DNA from: Prevotella sp. UBA3288
Lineage (GTDB): Bacteria; Bacteroidota; Bacteroidia; Bacteroidales; Bacteroidaceae
Assembly (NCBI GenBank): GCA_002361655.1
Contig: DETM01000065.1
Coordinates: 1 to 60,472 of the forward strand
Reading direction: 5' to 3'
DNA length: 60,472 nt
The notes beneath the pieces are model-generated. The model did no database searches and had not been told where the DNA came from. It was given only the letters and a program-made list of their open reading frames with translations. This document shows positions 17,980 to 26,840 of the stretch, in pieces; the first letter of the stretch is position 1; each line of letters opens with the position of its first letter. Made by a program: the position numbers and the translations under genes.

Positions 17980-19191
17980 GCAGAGGCCATTGAGGATTTT
18001 GTCGAGTTCGGCGACGAAAGATTTCATCTCCGCCTCGGTGATGACACACTCCGGGAGGACAGCCTTCTTTATATTCCTGACGACGAAAGCCAGTTCCTGC
18101 TGGTCGCTACCCGTCAGACGGGCCAGTTGTGCCAGGGTATCGGCCTCAGTGTCGCTATCCATGATGTCGAGGCCCGTCTGGCGCCGTATCACTTCGGCCG
18201 TATAGGCCAGTTTCTTCTGTAGCAGTCCCTGGTGGTTGCCCTCCTGCCAGTAGAGCGTGCCGATCAGTCGGACAAACTCACGGTTGCCGTTCTGCGGCTG
18301 CGGTATGACGGGTATGGGCCGCTGTCGGCGGCGTGCGGTGAAGACGCAGAAGAGCACGATGCCCATCATGGTCAGATAGAGTGCCCACCGCAATGGCGGA
18401 TGCTGCAGGAAGACAGAGAATGGCGACTCGCTGTTCTGCGTCGTTCGGCTCAGCAAGCCCTCGCTGCGTATGACCGGCAGATGCTTCATGCGGTTCATCA
18501 GCCTGTGGATGAACACGGCCCCATTGTCGTGGCTCAGCATGGCATAGTTGGTCATCAGCAGCGGAGCAGTGAGGATGATGAGTTCACCTTTCCCTCTGCG
18601 CAGCGATACGGCGATGGTATCCTCCTGATACTTCGCCAGCGTGACAAAGGGCAGCGAGTCGCCCAACGTCACATGATAACTGATCATCGTCTCATAAGTC
18701 GTGCAGACCGTCTCCGCCGGTCGGTAGTCACCACGCTCGGTCCAACTGACAGCCTGCTTCTCCGGGGCCTTGCCCGCCAGTTGCTTGATATTAAAATTGA
18801 TGTTATACGAGAATACCACGTCCAGCGTGTCCTCCCAGGCCCACATATTGCCGGTGGTAGTCACCAGCACCACGTGGCCGCTGTCGGCCAGGCTGAGCAG
18901 GTCGTCAAGATGGGCGGTGGTCAGACTCTCGTTGCAGAGGAAGAGCAAGCCGTGGGGCGTCGAGAGCGTGCTGTCGCGCCTCATCTGCCAGACGGTGTTC
19001 GGTGTCACGGTGTAGCCCCGGGGCATCGTCTGCGCCAAAACGCTGTCGAAGACCATACACCCGAAGGGCTGCGGGTCGTCGTGCAGGAATGTCGGTTTCC
19101 ACTGAAAACGCTGCGGCATGCGGTATTCGATGATGACCACCACGACGAGCATCACAGCAATGAGCACGACGAACTTACTACGGCTACTCAT
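17971..19191 (-). CDS. DUF4350 domain membrane protein
   Basis: A 406-residue protein with an N-terminal membrane anchor (KFVVLIAVMLVVVVIIEY), an extracytoplasmic DUF4350 domain (about 25-260) and a second membrane helix near residue 275-295 (LYLTMMGIVLFCVFTA), then a cytoplasmic tail. DUF4350 is a regular member of MoxR/DUF58 operons in Bacteroidota; the domain resembles glutamine-amidotransferase-like folds without known activity. I take ATG 19191 as the start because AAGGAGGT stands 8 nt upstream and the ATG overlaps the stop of the DUF4129 gene by 8 bp, which indicates translational coupling. The GTG-like longer reading lacks such a site. Confidence 0.8.
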   Translation of the reverse strand: MSSRSKFVVLIAVMLVVVVIIEYRMPQRFQWKPTFLHDDPQPFGCMVFDSVLAQTMPRGYTVTPNTVWQMRRDSTLSTPHGLLFLCNESLTTAHLDDLLSLADSGHVVLVTTTGNMWAWEDTLDVVFSYNINFNIKQLAGKAPEKQAVSWTERGDYRPAETVCTTYETMISYHVTLGDSLPFVTLAKYQEDTIAVSLRRGKGELIILTAPLLMTNYAMLSHDNGAVFIHRLMNRMKHLPVIRSEGLLSRTTQNSESPFSVFLQHPPLRWALYLTMMGIVLFCVFTARRRQRPIPVIPQPQNGNREFVRLIGTLYWQEGNHQGLLQKKLAYTAEVIRRQTGLDIMDSDTEADTLAQLARLTGSDQQELAFVVRNIKKAVLPECVITEAEMKSFVAELDKILNGLCGP

Positions 19192-19795
19192 GCGGCGCAC
19201 CTCCTTTCTGTATGACGTCACGCTGAAGTGCCTTCACCTCGTCGAAGGTGGCGCAGGTGGCATCGAAATTGCCATAACGCACCAATACGAACAGCCGTGT
19301 CAAGCGACTGAACGCCGGGTCGTTGACCTGCCGCATATACTGGGTGGGCGTCTTCGACGGCTGCCACTCTATACGACCCGCGTTCTGCAGGTGCAGCAAG
19401 GTCTGCAGATAGACCAGACGGACAGCCTGCCGATAGTCGTCGTGAGCGAGCGTCTCCGCCAGTTCGGCATCGAAGTCGACACCGTAGATGCTGTCCTCCT
19501 CCACCTCGTAGTCCATCGCCTCGTCCTCCTTCTTCCCATAGAACAGGCGGGAGCGGTGTTTCCACAACAGCCACCCGATGAACAGGGCTGCCAGGGCACC
19601 CACCACCATCAACGAGTAGTAGACCACATCGTTGTCGAGGGCCGTATCGAACAGGTCCGCCAGCCACTGGTTGATGACCGATGCCAACCACTCCAGCAGG
19701 TTCTGACTGCCACCGACTATCTCACGGTCGTAGTCGTAGCGGCCGTCTGACTGCCAGGCGGCTATCTGCGTGCTGTCTATGCGGAGGGTGTCCAT
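19184..19795 (-). CDS. DUF4129 domain membrane protein
   Basis: A 203-residue protein with one transmembrane segment (about 62-82, YYSLMVVGALAALFIGWLLW) and a C-terminal DUF4129 domain marked by YLQTLLHLQNAGRIEW and KTPTQYMRQ. DUF4129 is part of the same phylum-wide operon as DUF4350, MoxR and DUF58, and its C-terminal part resembles domains fused to transglutaminase-like proteins. The start is set at ATG 19795; the longer frame begins with TTG in AT-rich junction DNA. Function unknown, presumably envelope-associated. Confidence 0.75.
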   Translation of the reverse strand: MDTLRIDSTQIAAWQSDGRYDYDREIVGGSQNLLEWLASVINQWLADLFDTALDNDVVYYSLMVVGALAALFIGWLLWKHRSRLFYGKKEDEAMDYEVEEDSIYGVDFDAELAETLAHDDYRQAVRLVYLQTLLHLQNAGRIEWQPSKTPTQYMRQVNDPAFSRLTRLFVLVRYGNFDATCATFDEVKALQRDVIQKGGAPHE

Positions 19796-19855
19796 CGAGT
19801 TAAGTGTTAAGAGCGAAGAGTGCTTGCGTCCCTTCGGTAGCAAGCGACCAGAGAA

Positions 19856-20812
19856 TTAAAAATTGTCGAATTCGTCGAAATGCTCGATGTTCTTGGCCAC
19901 GCCGACGCCGTCTACCTTGTCGCAGGCATGCCCATACTGTATCTGGATGCCCACGGTGGTGATGACGGCCGACAAGAGATAGCCCAACACCTGGAGCACA
20001 CAGGCCAGATACTCCATCATGGTGAAGAAGATGGTGTTGACGAACGAGCCGTCGAGCGTGCTTGAAGCCGTAAAGATCGCCTTAATGAAAAACAGCACGT
20101 ACCAGGGTGCCATGGTGAACGACTGCAGGATGCTGGTCAGGATGCTGAACACGAACGAGATGGCGAAGATGCCGCCCCACGTGGCAAAGCCCAGACGGAG
20201 CGCCTTCCTGTAGGCAGCGAAGATAGAGATGCCGTCCTCCATCATATATATCGGTTCAGAGAGTGTCAGCGGAATGGCCAAGGCCGCCAGGGCTGCATAG
20301 AGCAGCAGCAGAACAATGACGCCCACGGCCGGATGGACAGCCATGCCGCCGCCCACCAGGAGTCCCATCAGGCCGATGACCGCCACGATTATCAGCCCCA
20401 TCGCCAACACAAAGACGGCGGCACGCTTCAGGCAGGCATAGAACTCGGGCATCAACTCGTCGGCCTGCAGGTCCTGCAACCGCTCCGGCCGCGAATAGTA
20501 GAGCCGGAGGAGGGCAAAGAGCACCGCCAGGAAGACGACATAGACGACGGCGGCCACCACGATAGTGACGCCCGTGGTCATTGCGAAGCGTATAAACACC
20601 TGGTCGTCGAACTGTCCGTCGAGCAGGTTGAAATAGCCGCCCCAGAAATGGTTGACGAAGAAGCCGAGCACCAGCGCTGCGGGCAGCATGAAGTAGGTGA
20701 CATACTTCAGCAGCGTGCGCCAGTTCTCACGCAGAAAACTGAAAGCCGCCGTCAACTTTTCAGAAAACGTGCGGGTCACATAAAGTTCAATTCTCGGAGT
20801 CTGTTGTTCCAT
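19856..20812 (-). CDS. Multi-pass membrane protein of the MoxR/DUF58 operon
   Basis: A 318-residue protein with a soluble N-terminus and about six hydrophobic segments, for example YVTYFMLPAALVLGFFV, VVAAVVYVVFLAVLFALL and GLIIVAVIGLMGLLVGGG. I recognise no named domain beyond its membrane topology. It overlaps the end of the SpoIIM-like gene by 26 bp and precedes the DUF4129 gene, a position usually held by a poorly characterised membrane protein in this operon. The short spacer after it (19796-19855) contains degenerate repeats. Role unknown; likely part of the same envelope complex. Confidence 0.7.
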   Translation of the reverse strand: MEQQTPRIELYVTRTFSEKLTAAFSFLRENWRTLLKYVTYFMLPAALVLGFFVNHFWGGYFNLLDGQFDDQVFIRFAMTTGVTIVVAAVVYVVFLAVLFALLRLYYSRPERLQDLQADELMPEFYACLKRAAVFVLAMGLIIVAVIGLMGLLVGGGMAVHPAVGVIVLLLLYAALAALAIPLTLSEPIYMMEDGISIFAAYRKALRLGFATWGGIFAISFVFSILTSILQSFTMAPWYVLFFIKAIFTASSTLDGSFVNTIFFTMMEYLACVLQVLGYLLSAVITTVGIQIQYGHACDKVDGVGVAKNIEHFDEFDNF

Positions 20813-21755
20813 GATGTCGTAAATAGGGTAATACTATATAATAATAAATAATGAACGCGAGGGAGAGCAGGATGATCGTGAGCCGCAAGCCGTCGGGCCA
20901 TTCGGTGTGGCGGGTGAAGAAACTCTCGATGAATCCGGCCATGACGAAGAGGGGCACCGTGCCGACGACAATCTTCAGGCCACGCTTGGCACCGCGACGG
21001 AAGGAGTAGAGCCGCTTGTAGGTGCCGGGGAAGAGCCAGCCGTTGCCCATGGCCAGTCCGGCGGCCCCGGCCACGATGATGGCCGAGATCTCCAGTGTGC
21101 CGTGCAACCAGATGGCCAGTGCCGACGGTGCCAGCAGGCCGTACTGTGCGAAGAAGGTCTGGAAGGCACCAATCATCACCCCATTCTGAAAGAGGATGAA
21201 GCCCGTGCCGAACGAGGTGAAGATGCCCATGACGAAGGCGATGAACGACACGTAGATGTTGTTCATCGTGATGCCCACGAACATCACCCCTTCGGGCGAA
21301 CCGTCGTAGACGGCCATCGGCTCGCCATTCTCGATATTGTCGATGGTCATCTCCACATACGAGTTGCCCAGGATGAGCCGGGCAAACTCCGGGTCGATGA
21401 GTTGCGACACCATGCCCACCAGTGCGCTGCAGAGGAAGATGACAAACGACAGGCGCAACTCGCTGCGGGCCTGCCACATGGTGAGTGGCACCTCCTGCGT
21501 CCAGAACGTGAAGATGCGTGTCCAGGGTTCCCGTTTGTTGCGGTAGATATTGTTGTGGATGGCCGACGCCAGGTTGTTCAGATAGAGAGTGATGCGCGAC
21601 CGTGGATAGTGGGTCTGCGAGAAAGCCAGGTCGGAGGTCACGTCGATATAGGCATCGGCCACCTCGTCGGGCGTCGAGATGCCGGGGGCCTCGGCAATGG
21701 TCTCATAGCCGCGCCACTTCTCAATGTTCTGCCGGATAAAAGTGACCTCTTTCAC
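20787..21755 (-). CDS. Stage II sporulation protein M (SpoIIM) family membrane protein
   Basis: A 322-residue protein with five or so membrane segments and the SpoIIM-family signature HGTLEISAIIVAGAAG. In sporulating Firmicutes SpoIIM works in engulfment with a peptidoglycan-degrading complex; in non-sporulating Bacteroidota the homologue is found in the MoxR/DUF58 operon and its job is unknown. The start is GTG 21755, as no ATG occurs nearby and the first residues (KEVTFIRQNIEKW) match the family start. It is the first gene of the operon and is divergent from the RDD gene, whose promoter lies next to its own. Confidence 0.82.
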   Translation of the reverse strand: MKEVTFIRQNIEKWRGYETIAEAPGISTPDEVADAYIDVTSDLAFSQTHYPRSRITLYLNNLASAIHNNIYRNKREPWTRIFTFWTQEVPLTMWQARSELRLSFVIFLCSALVGMVSQLIDPEFARLILGNSYVEMTIDNIENGEPMAVYDGSPEGVMFVGITMNNIYVSFIAFVMGIFTSFGTGFILFQNGVMIGAFQTFFAQYGLLAPSALAIWLHGTLEISAIIVAGAAGLAMGNGWLFPGTYKRLYSFRRGAKRGLKIVVGTVPLFVMAGFIESFFTRHTEWPDGLRLTIILLSLAFIIYYYIVLPYLRHHGTTDSEN

Positions 21756-21789
21756 CGCTCTAAAGAAAGTTTTTTAACCAATAATGCTG

Positions 21790-21797
21790 CAAAAGTA
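21790..21797 (-). promoter_or_regulatory. Promoter -7 element of the SpoIIM-DUF58 operon
   Basis: TACTTTTG on the minus strand, about 35 bp before the GTG start, with TTGC 19 bp upstream as a possible -33 element. It lies within 13 bp of the divergent RDD promoter, so the two probably interfere. Confidence 0.5.
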
Positions 21798-21809
21798 AGA
21801 AAAAAGCCT

Positions 21810-21817
21810 TATATTTG
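21810..21817 (+). promoter_or_regulatory. Promoter -7 element of the RDD gene
   Basis: TATATTTG on the plus strand, 29 bp before the start codon. No clear TTTG at the expected distance. Confidence 0.6.
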
Positions 21818-21846
21818 CAACGAAATTCCCAAAAAAGTAACGACGA

Positions 21847-22560
21847 ATGGCACAATCGGGCATCATCACCGGACAATATGTACGCATCAGACAGGCCACG
21901 GCCAGCGTGGGCGACCGCATCTTCGCCCAAATGATAGACTGGGTGATCCTGCTGGCCTACATGATCTTCTCCGTCTGGGCACTGTCAGAAATCAAGGCCG
22001 ACGAAGTGTGGACCTTCTTCATAGTCACCATACCCATGCTGTTCTACACCCTCTGCATGGAGATATTCCACCACGGCCAGAGCCTGGGCAAGATGGCGAT
22101 GAAGATGCGGGTAGTGAAGCAAGACGGGTCGACACCGACGCTGGGGGCCTACGTCATGCGGTGGCTGCTCTACATCGTCGACGGACCGAGCATGGGTTTC
22201 CTGGGGCTGCTCATCATGATTCTGACCAAAGACCACCAGCGGCTGGGCGACCTGGCTGCCGGCACGGTGGTCATCAAACTGCAGAACTACCGCAAGATAC
22301 AGGTCAACCTCGACGAGTACGACTATCTGATGAAGGACTATACGCCTCGCTATCCGCAGGCTGCCGACCTGTCGCTGGAGCAGATTGAGATTATCACCCG
22401 CAGCGTCAACACCCCCCGCCGCGACTTCCTGCCGCGCATCGCCCAACTGTCGGTCAAGGTACAGCAAAAACTCAACATCAGCCGACAAGAGTCTACCGAT
22501 GTTGAGTTTCTGCGTCGCATCCTCCGCGACTACCAGTATTATGCACTGGAGGAAATCTGA
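21847..22560 (+). CDS. RDD family membrane protein
   Basis: A 237-residue protein with the RDD domain in its first two thirds: ASVGDRIFAQMIDWVILLAYM (conserved Arg and Asp), a second helix MLFYTLCMEIF with HGQSLGKMAMKMRVV after it, and a third helix with DHQRLGDLAAGTVVI. The remaining 75 residues are soluble. RDD proteins are membrane proteins of uncertain role, some linked to ion transport. It is divergent from the SpoIIM-MoxR-DUF58 operon, the usual arrangement in Bacteroidota, so it is probably functionally tied to it. Confidence 0.85.
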   Translation: MAQSGIITGQYVRIRQATASVGDRIFAQMIDWVILLAYMIFSVWALSEIKADEVWTFFIVTIPMLFYTLCMEIFHHGQSLGKMAMKMRVVKQDGSTPTLGAYVMRWLLYIVDGPSMGFLGLLIMILTKDHQRLGDLAAGTVVIKLQNYRKIQVNLDEYDYLMKDYTPRYPQAADLSLEQIEIITRSVNTPRRDFLPRIAQLSVKVQQKLNISRQESTDVEFLRRILRDYQYYALEEI

Positions 22561-22590
22561 ACTGTTATATAGGCGGGAAAGTTCAGTTTA
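22557..22590. terminator. Possible bidirectional terminator between RDD and HerA genes
   Basis: CTGAACT (22557-22563) and AGTTCAG (22580-22586) form a 7-bp stem with a 16-nt loop between two convergent genes, followed by TTTATAA. The stem begins inside the RDD stop region. Weak tail, so tentative. Confidence 0.45.
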
Positions 22591-22606
22591 TAATTCGTAG
22601 TTAAAC

Positions 22607-24202
22607 TCACTTCAGGTTCCCCAATATGTCGCGGGTCAGTTCCTTGGTGATGGTGCGTGTGGCGGCACTCGTGGCGTTCTTCACCACCCGCTCCTTGGCC
22701 GACTTGCGGCTCTTGGTCTTCTTGCCCGACACCTTGTCGCTGACCCACGTGCCCAGCAGGGCGGCAAAGGTCGAGGTGACAGCCGTCAGCACAGCCTTCC
22801 ACACCTTGCTCATGATGCCCGGCTTCTTCTTCTCCTTCGCTTCTTCAGCCTCGGCCTTGGCATCGGCCGCCTCCTGCTCCTTGGCGGCTTTGGCCGCCTC
22901 GGCCTCGGCCAACTGACGCTCCTCTTCGGCCATGAGCACCTCGAAGGCACTCTCGCGGTCAACGGCCTGGTCGTACTTTCCGTAGATACTGCTCTGGCGG
23001 ATGATGTCGCTGCGCTGACCCTCGGTCACGGCCCCGATCTGACTGAGCGGGAACAGTATCTTGGCCCGCTCCACCACGGTCGGCGCACCCTTCTCGTCGA
23101 GAAATGACACCAGGGCCTCGCCGGTCTCCAGGTTCATGATGGCCTCGTCGGTCTTGAAGGCCGGGTTGGCACGGAACGTGTCGGCAGCCGTCTTCACCGC
23201 CTTCTGGTCTTTCGGTGTGTAGGCCCTCAGGGCATGCTGCACACGGTTGCCCAGTTGTCCGAGGATAACCTCGGGGATGTCGGTCGGACTCTGCGTGATG
23301 AAGTAGATGCCCACGCCCTTGGAACGTATCAGTCGGATGACCTGTTCGATCTTGTCGAGCAGCGCCTTCGAGGTGCCGTCGAACAGCATGTGTGCCTCGT
23401 CGAAGAAGAACACCAGTTTCGGCTGTGGCAGGTCGCCCACCTCGGGCAGCGTGGTATAGAGTTCGGAGAGCAGCCAGAGCAGGAAGGTGGAGTAGAGTTT
23501 GGGCTGCATCATCAGTTTGTCGGCAGCCAGCACGCTCATCACGCCCTTGCCGCCCTCGGTCTGCATCAGGTCGGCGATATTAAACGACGGCAGACCGAAG
23601 AACTTGTCGGCGCCCTGGTTCTCCAGTTGCAGCAGCGCCCGCTGGATGGCACCCACCGACGCCGAGGCCACATTGCCGTATTTCGTGGCATAGTCCTTGG
23701 CATGCTTCGACACAAAGTCGAGGGCCGACCGCAGGTCTTTCAGGTCATCGATCAGCCAGCCACGCTCGTCGGCCACACGGAACACGATGTTGAGCACGCC
23801 GTCCTGCGTCTCGTTGAGCCCCAGCAGACGGCTCAGCAACTGCGGCCCCATCTGCGAGACGGTAGCCCGCATGGGGTGACCCTGCTCGCCATAGACATCG
23901 TAGAAGCGGACGGGACAGGCTTGGAACTGCGGATTGTCTATCCCAAACTCCGGCAGGCGTTTCTCTATAAAACCGCTCATCCGGCCTACCTGCGAGATGC
24001 CGCTCAGGTCGCCCTTCATGTCGGCCATGAAGCAGGGCACGCCTGCCTGGCAGAATGTTTCGGCCATCACCTGCAGGGTGACCGTCTTACCCGTACCGGT
24101 GGCTCCCGCTATCAGTCCGTGGCGGTTGGCCATCTTTCCCACAATACTCAGTGCGCCGTTCTGGCAGTGGGCTACATAGAGCCCTCGTTCTTTGTCGTAC
24201 AT
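22607..24202 (-). CDS. HerA-like helicase / DUF853 ATPase
   Basis: A 531-residue ATPase of the HerA-like DUF853 family. Walker A is GATGTGKT (about residues 34-41) and Walker B is [12 protein letters not shown] (about 260). HerA proteins are hexameric DNA translocases of the FtsK/HerA superfamily; DUF853 members lack the NurA partner gene, and none is seen here. Residues about 425-470 are an Ala/Glu/Lys-rich coiled coil, followed by a short hydrophobic stretch ([17 protein letters not shown]) and a basic tail, which suggests membrane contact or oligomerisation. It is transcribed alone, divergent from mdh. Confidence 0.85.
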   Translation of the reverse strand: MYDKERGLYVAHCQNGALSIVGKMANRHGLIAGATGTGKTVTLQVMAETFCQAGVPCFMADMKGDLSGISQVGRMSGFIEKRLPEFGIDNPQFQACPVRFYDVYGEQGHPMRATVSQMGPQLLSRLLGLNETQDGVLNIVFRVADERGWLIDDLKDLRSALDFVSKHAKDYATKYGNVASASVGAIQRALLQLENQGADKFFGLPSFNIADLMQTEGGKGVMSVLAADKLMMQPKLYSTFLLWLLSELYTTLPEVGDLPQPKLVFFFDEAHMLFDGTSKALLDKIEQVIRLIRSKGVGIYFITQSPTDIPEVILGQLGNRVQHALRAYTPKDQKAVKTAADTFRANPAFKTDEAIMNLETGEALVSFLDEKGAPTVVERAKILFPLSQIGAVTEGQRSDIIRQSSIYGKYDQAVDRESAFEVLMAEEERQLAEAEAAKAAKEQEAADAKAEAEEAKEKKKPGIMSKVWKAVLTAVTSTFAALLGTWVSDKVSGKKTKSRKSAKERVVKNATSAATRTITKELTRDILGNLK

Positions 24203-24237
24203 ATTATATCCTATTTATTTTTGTCATTTCCACTTTG

Positions 24238-24245
24238 CAAAGATA
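24238..24245 (-). promoter_or_regulatory. Promoter -7 element of the herA-like gene
   Basis: TATCTTTG on the minus strand, 36 bp before the start codon; no matching TTTG is seen at 19-20 bp. The 95 bp between it and the mdh promoter is AT-rich with degenerate ATTC/ATTCAC-type repeats. Confidence 0.55.
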
Positions 24246-24341
24246 CTAAATAATTCGTAATTCTTGATTCGTTATTCACTTTTTTTATGCCGCGTCCCTT
24301 AAATTTCCACTTCCCGATTCTCTATTCTCAATTAATTATAG

Positions 24342-24349
24342 TATCTTTG
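24342..24349 (+). promoter_or_regulatory. Promoter -7 element of mdh
   Basis: TATCTTTG, 40 bp before the start codon. AAGGAATT directly precedes the ATG. Confidence 0.65.
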
Positions 24350-24389
24350 CGGACGTAAAATCTTAAACACTAAAATAAGAAAAGGAATT

Positions 24390-25394
24390 ATGGCATTTTT
24401 GACAAACGACAAACTGGTAATCGTTGGTGCTGCCGGCGCCATCGGTTCGAACATGGTTCAGACCGCCCTGATGATGGGTCTGACAAGCGAGATCTGTCTG
24501 TATGATATCCCCTTTGCAGCCAACGCCGTCGAGGGTGTAGCCGAAGAGATGCGCCAGAGCGGTTTCGACGAGGCTCACATCGTGGCTACCACCGACGTGA
24601 AGGAGGCCTTCACCGGTGCCAAGTACATCATCTCCTCGGGCGGTGCTCCCCGTAAGGCCGGCATGACCCGCGAAGACCTGCTGGCCGGCAACTGCAAGAT
24701 AGCCGAGGAACTGGGTCTGAACATCAAGAAGTACTGCCCCGACGTGAAGCACGTGGTAATCATCTTCAACCCCGCCGACCTGACCGGTCTGGTGACCCTG
24801 CTCTACAGCGGTCTGAAACCCGGACAGGTGACCACGCTGGCCGCTCTGGACACCACCCGTCTGCAGTCGGCACTGGCCAAGAAGTTCGGTGTGAAGCAGA
24901 GCGAGATCAAGGGTTGCGCCACCTATGGCGGCCACGGCGAGCAGATGGCCGTCTTCGGCAGCCATGTGACCATCGCCGGCCGTAAACTGACCGACATCAT
25001 CGGCACCGCCGAGTTCCCCGCCGAGGAGTGGGAGGAGATGAAGACCGCCGTCACCAAGGGTGGTGCGAAGATCATCGAACTGCGCGGCCGCTCGTCGTTC
25101 CAGAGCCCTGCCTACCTGTCGGTCGAGATGATTCGTGCCGCTATGGGTGGTGAGCCTTTCCGTTTCCCCGTCGGCACTTATGTGAAGACCGACAAGTACG
25201 ACCACATCATGATGGCCATGAAGACCACGATGACCCAGGACGGGGCCAAGTTCGAGATGCCCCAGGGTACTGCCGAGGAGAACGCCAAACTCGACCAGAG
25301 TTACGAGCACCTCTGCAAGATGCGCGACGAACTGGTGACGCTGAACATCGTGCCGGAGATCTCGAAGTGGAGCGAGATCAACCCCAACCTCTAA
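24390..25394 (+). CDS. mdh: Malate dehydrogenase
   Basis: A 334-residue NAD-dependent malate/lactate dehydrogenase family protein. The Rossmann nucleotide loop is GAAGAIGSNM (about residues 14-23), the substrate loop holds PRKAGMTREDLL with the expected Arg pair, NPADL follows, and the catalytic His is in TYGGHGEQM. It interconverts malate and oxaloacetate; in succinate- and propionate-forming Bacteroidales this is the reductive branch toward fumarate. The form matches the variant mdh of Prevotella and relatives. It is monocistronic, with a clear promoter and a strong terminator. Confidence 0.9.
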   Translation: MAFLTNDKLVIVGAAGAIGSNMVQTALMMGLTSEICLYDIPFAANAVEGVAEEMRQSGFDEAHIVATTDVKEAFTGAKYIISSGGAPRKAGMTREDLLAGNCKIAEELGLNIKKYCPDVKHVVIIFNPADLTGLVTLLYSGLKPGQVTTLAALDTTRLQSALAKKFGVKQSEIKGCATYGGHGEQMAVFGSHVTIAGRKLTDIIGTAEFPAEEWEEMKTAVTKGGAKIIELRGRSSFQSPAYLSVEMIRAAMGGEPFRFPVGTYVKTDKYDHIMMAMKTTMTQDGAKFEMPQGTAEENAKLDQSYEHLCKMRDELVTLNIVPEISKWSEINPNL

Positions 25395-25422
25395 GCCACA
25401 CCTTGATATATAATATGAGAAA

Positions 25423-25455
25423 GAAGGCCGACGATGACGTCGGCCTTCCTTTTTT
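25423..25455 (+). terminator. Rho-independent terminator of mdh
   Basis: GAAGGCCGACG (25423-25433) pairs perfectly with CGTCGGCCTTC (25438-25448) around ATGA, followed by six T. Confidence 0.93.
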
Positions 25456-25552
25456 ATCTGCAGCGGCAGCACATTGGCTTCGCCCATTTTGCGTCGCGGC
25501 TCGGCAATGCTCGAATGTGATTCGGCATTGCTCTCACCGCTTGCAAAATTCT

Positions 25553-26611
25553 TCACTCTTCACTTGCCCTGTTGAACAACCATACGACAAGGCCCGGGCA
25601 ACACTTACACAAGCCCTTGAGGAGCGTCAGACCCGCATTGCTGTAGAAGAGGCGGGCTGCACGCTCCTCCTTCTTCTTGTTGGCAAACACCTGGCGGTTG
25701 ACCACGGCGAAGGGGCGGCCCGTGCTGATAGCCTCGGCGGCATGAGCGGCCGTCAGGAAGGCGTAGTAGATGCCCTCGAAGGTCAGACGGTTGGGGAAGC
25801 CGCCGGCATCGCCTATCAATATGATATGTTCGCGCAGCGGATAGTCGATGGTCTGGGGGATATAGGCACCCAGTGCCTTCAGGTCAGGACAGCCCATGGC
25901 GCCGAGCACCTGCCGGTAGCGCTCCGGCGTAGTGGCCAGGTCGCCAAAGCCCTGCACGTCGGCCGCTGCATTGGGGAAACTGTAGTAGTAGCCCTGGCGG
26001 TAGCGGCGTGAGAGATTGCCCACCACGGGACGATTCGCCTGACTGCCGTCCATCGCCTGCCGGCCCACCTCGTTTGTACTGCTGACAGCAATCGGCGCAT
26101 ACTGCTCCATACAGAGAATACCGTGGCTGCTGTTCGGGTTCAGGTAACGCCGCACCCGGCTATTGGCACCGTCGGCACCCACCAGATAGTCGCAGGCCAC
26201 CTGCCGACCCGACTTCAGCGTCACAACGATGCCACCATCCGTCTCCTCAATCCCTACAAGGGCCTCGTTGACGAACACGCCCCCACTCTGCCGGTAGGCG
26301 TCGAGCAAGCGGGCATCAAAGTCGCGCCGGCGAACGATGCGCAGTTCATGGCCCATCCGGAAGTCGAGCACCTGCCGGCCCTCGATCATCAGTTGCAGGC
26401 GGTGCACGGTGTTATAGTCATACGCAAACTCCGGCAGCAACCGCTGCAGCAGCCTATACGACCTGGGTGTCAGGCCGCCGCCACATATCTTGTCCCTCGG
26501 GAACGCTGCCCTGTCCACCAGCATGCAGTCCACACCGCGCTTTCGCAGCAGCAGACCACACACGGCACCTGCCGGTCCGGCGCCTGCTATCAATACTTTT
26601 ACCTTTTCCAT
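25553..26611 (-). CDS. Geranylgeranyl-reductase-type FAD-dependent oxidoreductase
   Basis: A 352-residue flavoprotein. The FAD-binding loop GAGPAG is at residues 10-15, followed by FPRDKICGGGLTPRS, the signature of the geranylgeranyl reductase family, and GDAGGFPNRLTFEGIYYA near residue 275, the second FAD motif. Family members reduce isoprenoid double bonds or act as related oxidoreductases; in Bacteroidota the substrate is not established, although quinone or lipid reduction is likely. It is transcribed alone. Its last codons and stop lie in a GTGAAGA repeat like that found at the iorB stop codon. Confidence 0.8.
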   Translation of the reverse strand: MEKVKVLIAGAGPAGAVCGLLLRKRGVDCMLVDRAAFPRDKICGGGLTPRSYRLLQRLLPEFAYDYNTVHRLQLMIEGRQVLDFRMGHELRIVRRRDFDARLLDAYRQSGGVFVNEALVGIEETDGGIVVTLKSGRQVACDYLVGADGANSRVRRYLNPNSSHGILCMEQYAPIAVSSTNEVGRQAMDGSQANRPVVGNLSRRYRQGYYYSFPNAAADVQGFGDLATTPERYRQVLGAMGCPDLKALGAYIPQTIDYPLREHIILIGDAGGFPNRLTFEGIYYAFLTAAHAAEAISTGRPFAVVNRQVFANKKKEERAARLFYSNAGLTLLKGLCKCCPGLVVWLFNRASEE

Positions 26612-26664
26612 CCGTCTACTCCTATAATGTTGCTCATAATAATTCCCTCCATATTGTTAGGATG

Positions 26665-26695
26665 CAAAGGTACATATTAATGCTGATGTGGCAAA
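26665..26695 (-). promoter_or_regulatory. Promoter of the geranylgeranyl-reductase-type gene
   Basis: On the minus strand TTTG (26692-26695), 19 bp, TACCTTTG (26665-26672), about 54 bp before the start codon. Confidence 0.75.
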
Positions 26696-26840
26696 GTAAT
26701 TTTAGAAGATTAACGCAAATCGGCCCTAAAATAAAGGCAATACGAAGAAATATGGGGAATTTTGAAAAATGATGAGTAACAAGCTAAACGCATCATTCAG
26801 TAACATCAAAACAGCATAGACAGGGTGCTTTAACGAAATC

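Noticed and set aside
20907..22388. 493-codon plus-strand ORF across the SpoIIM and RDD genes
   Set aside because: It overlaps two recognisable genes and their divergent promoters in another frame.
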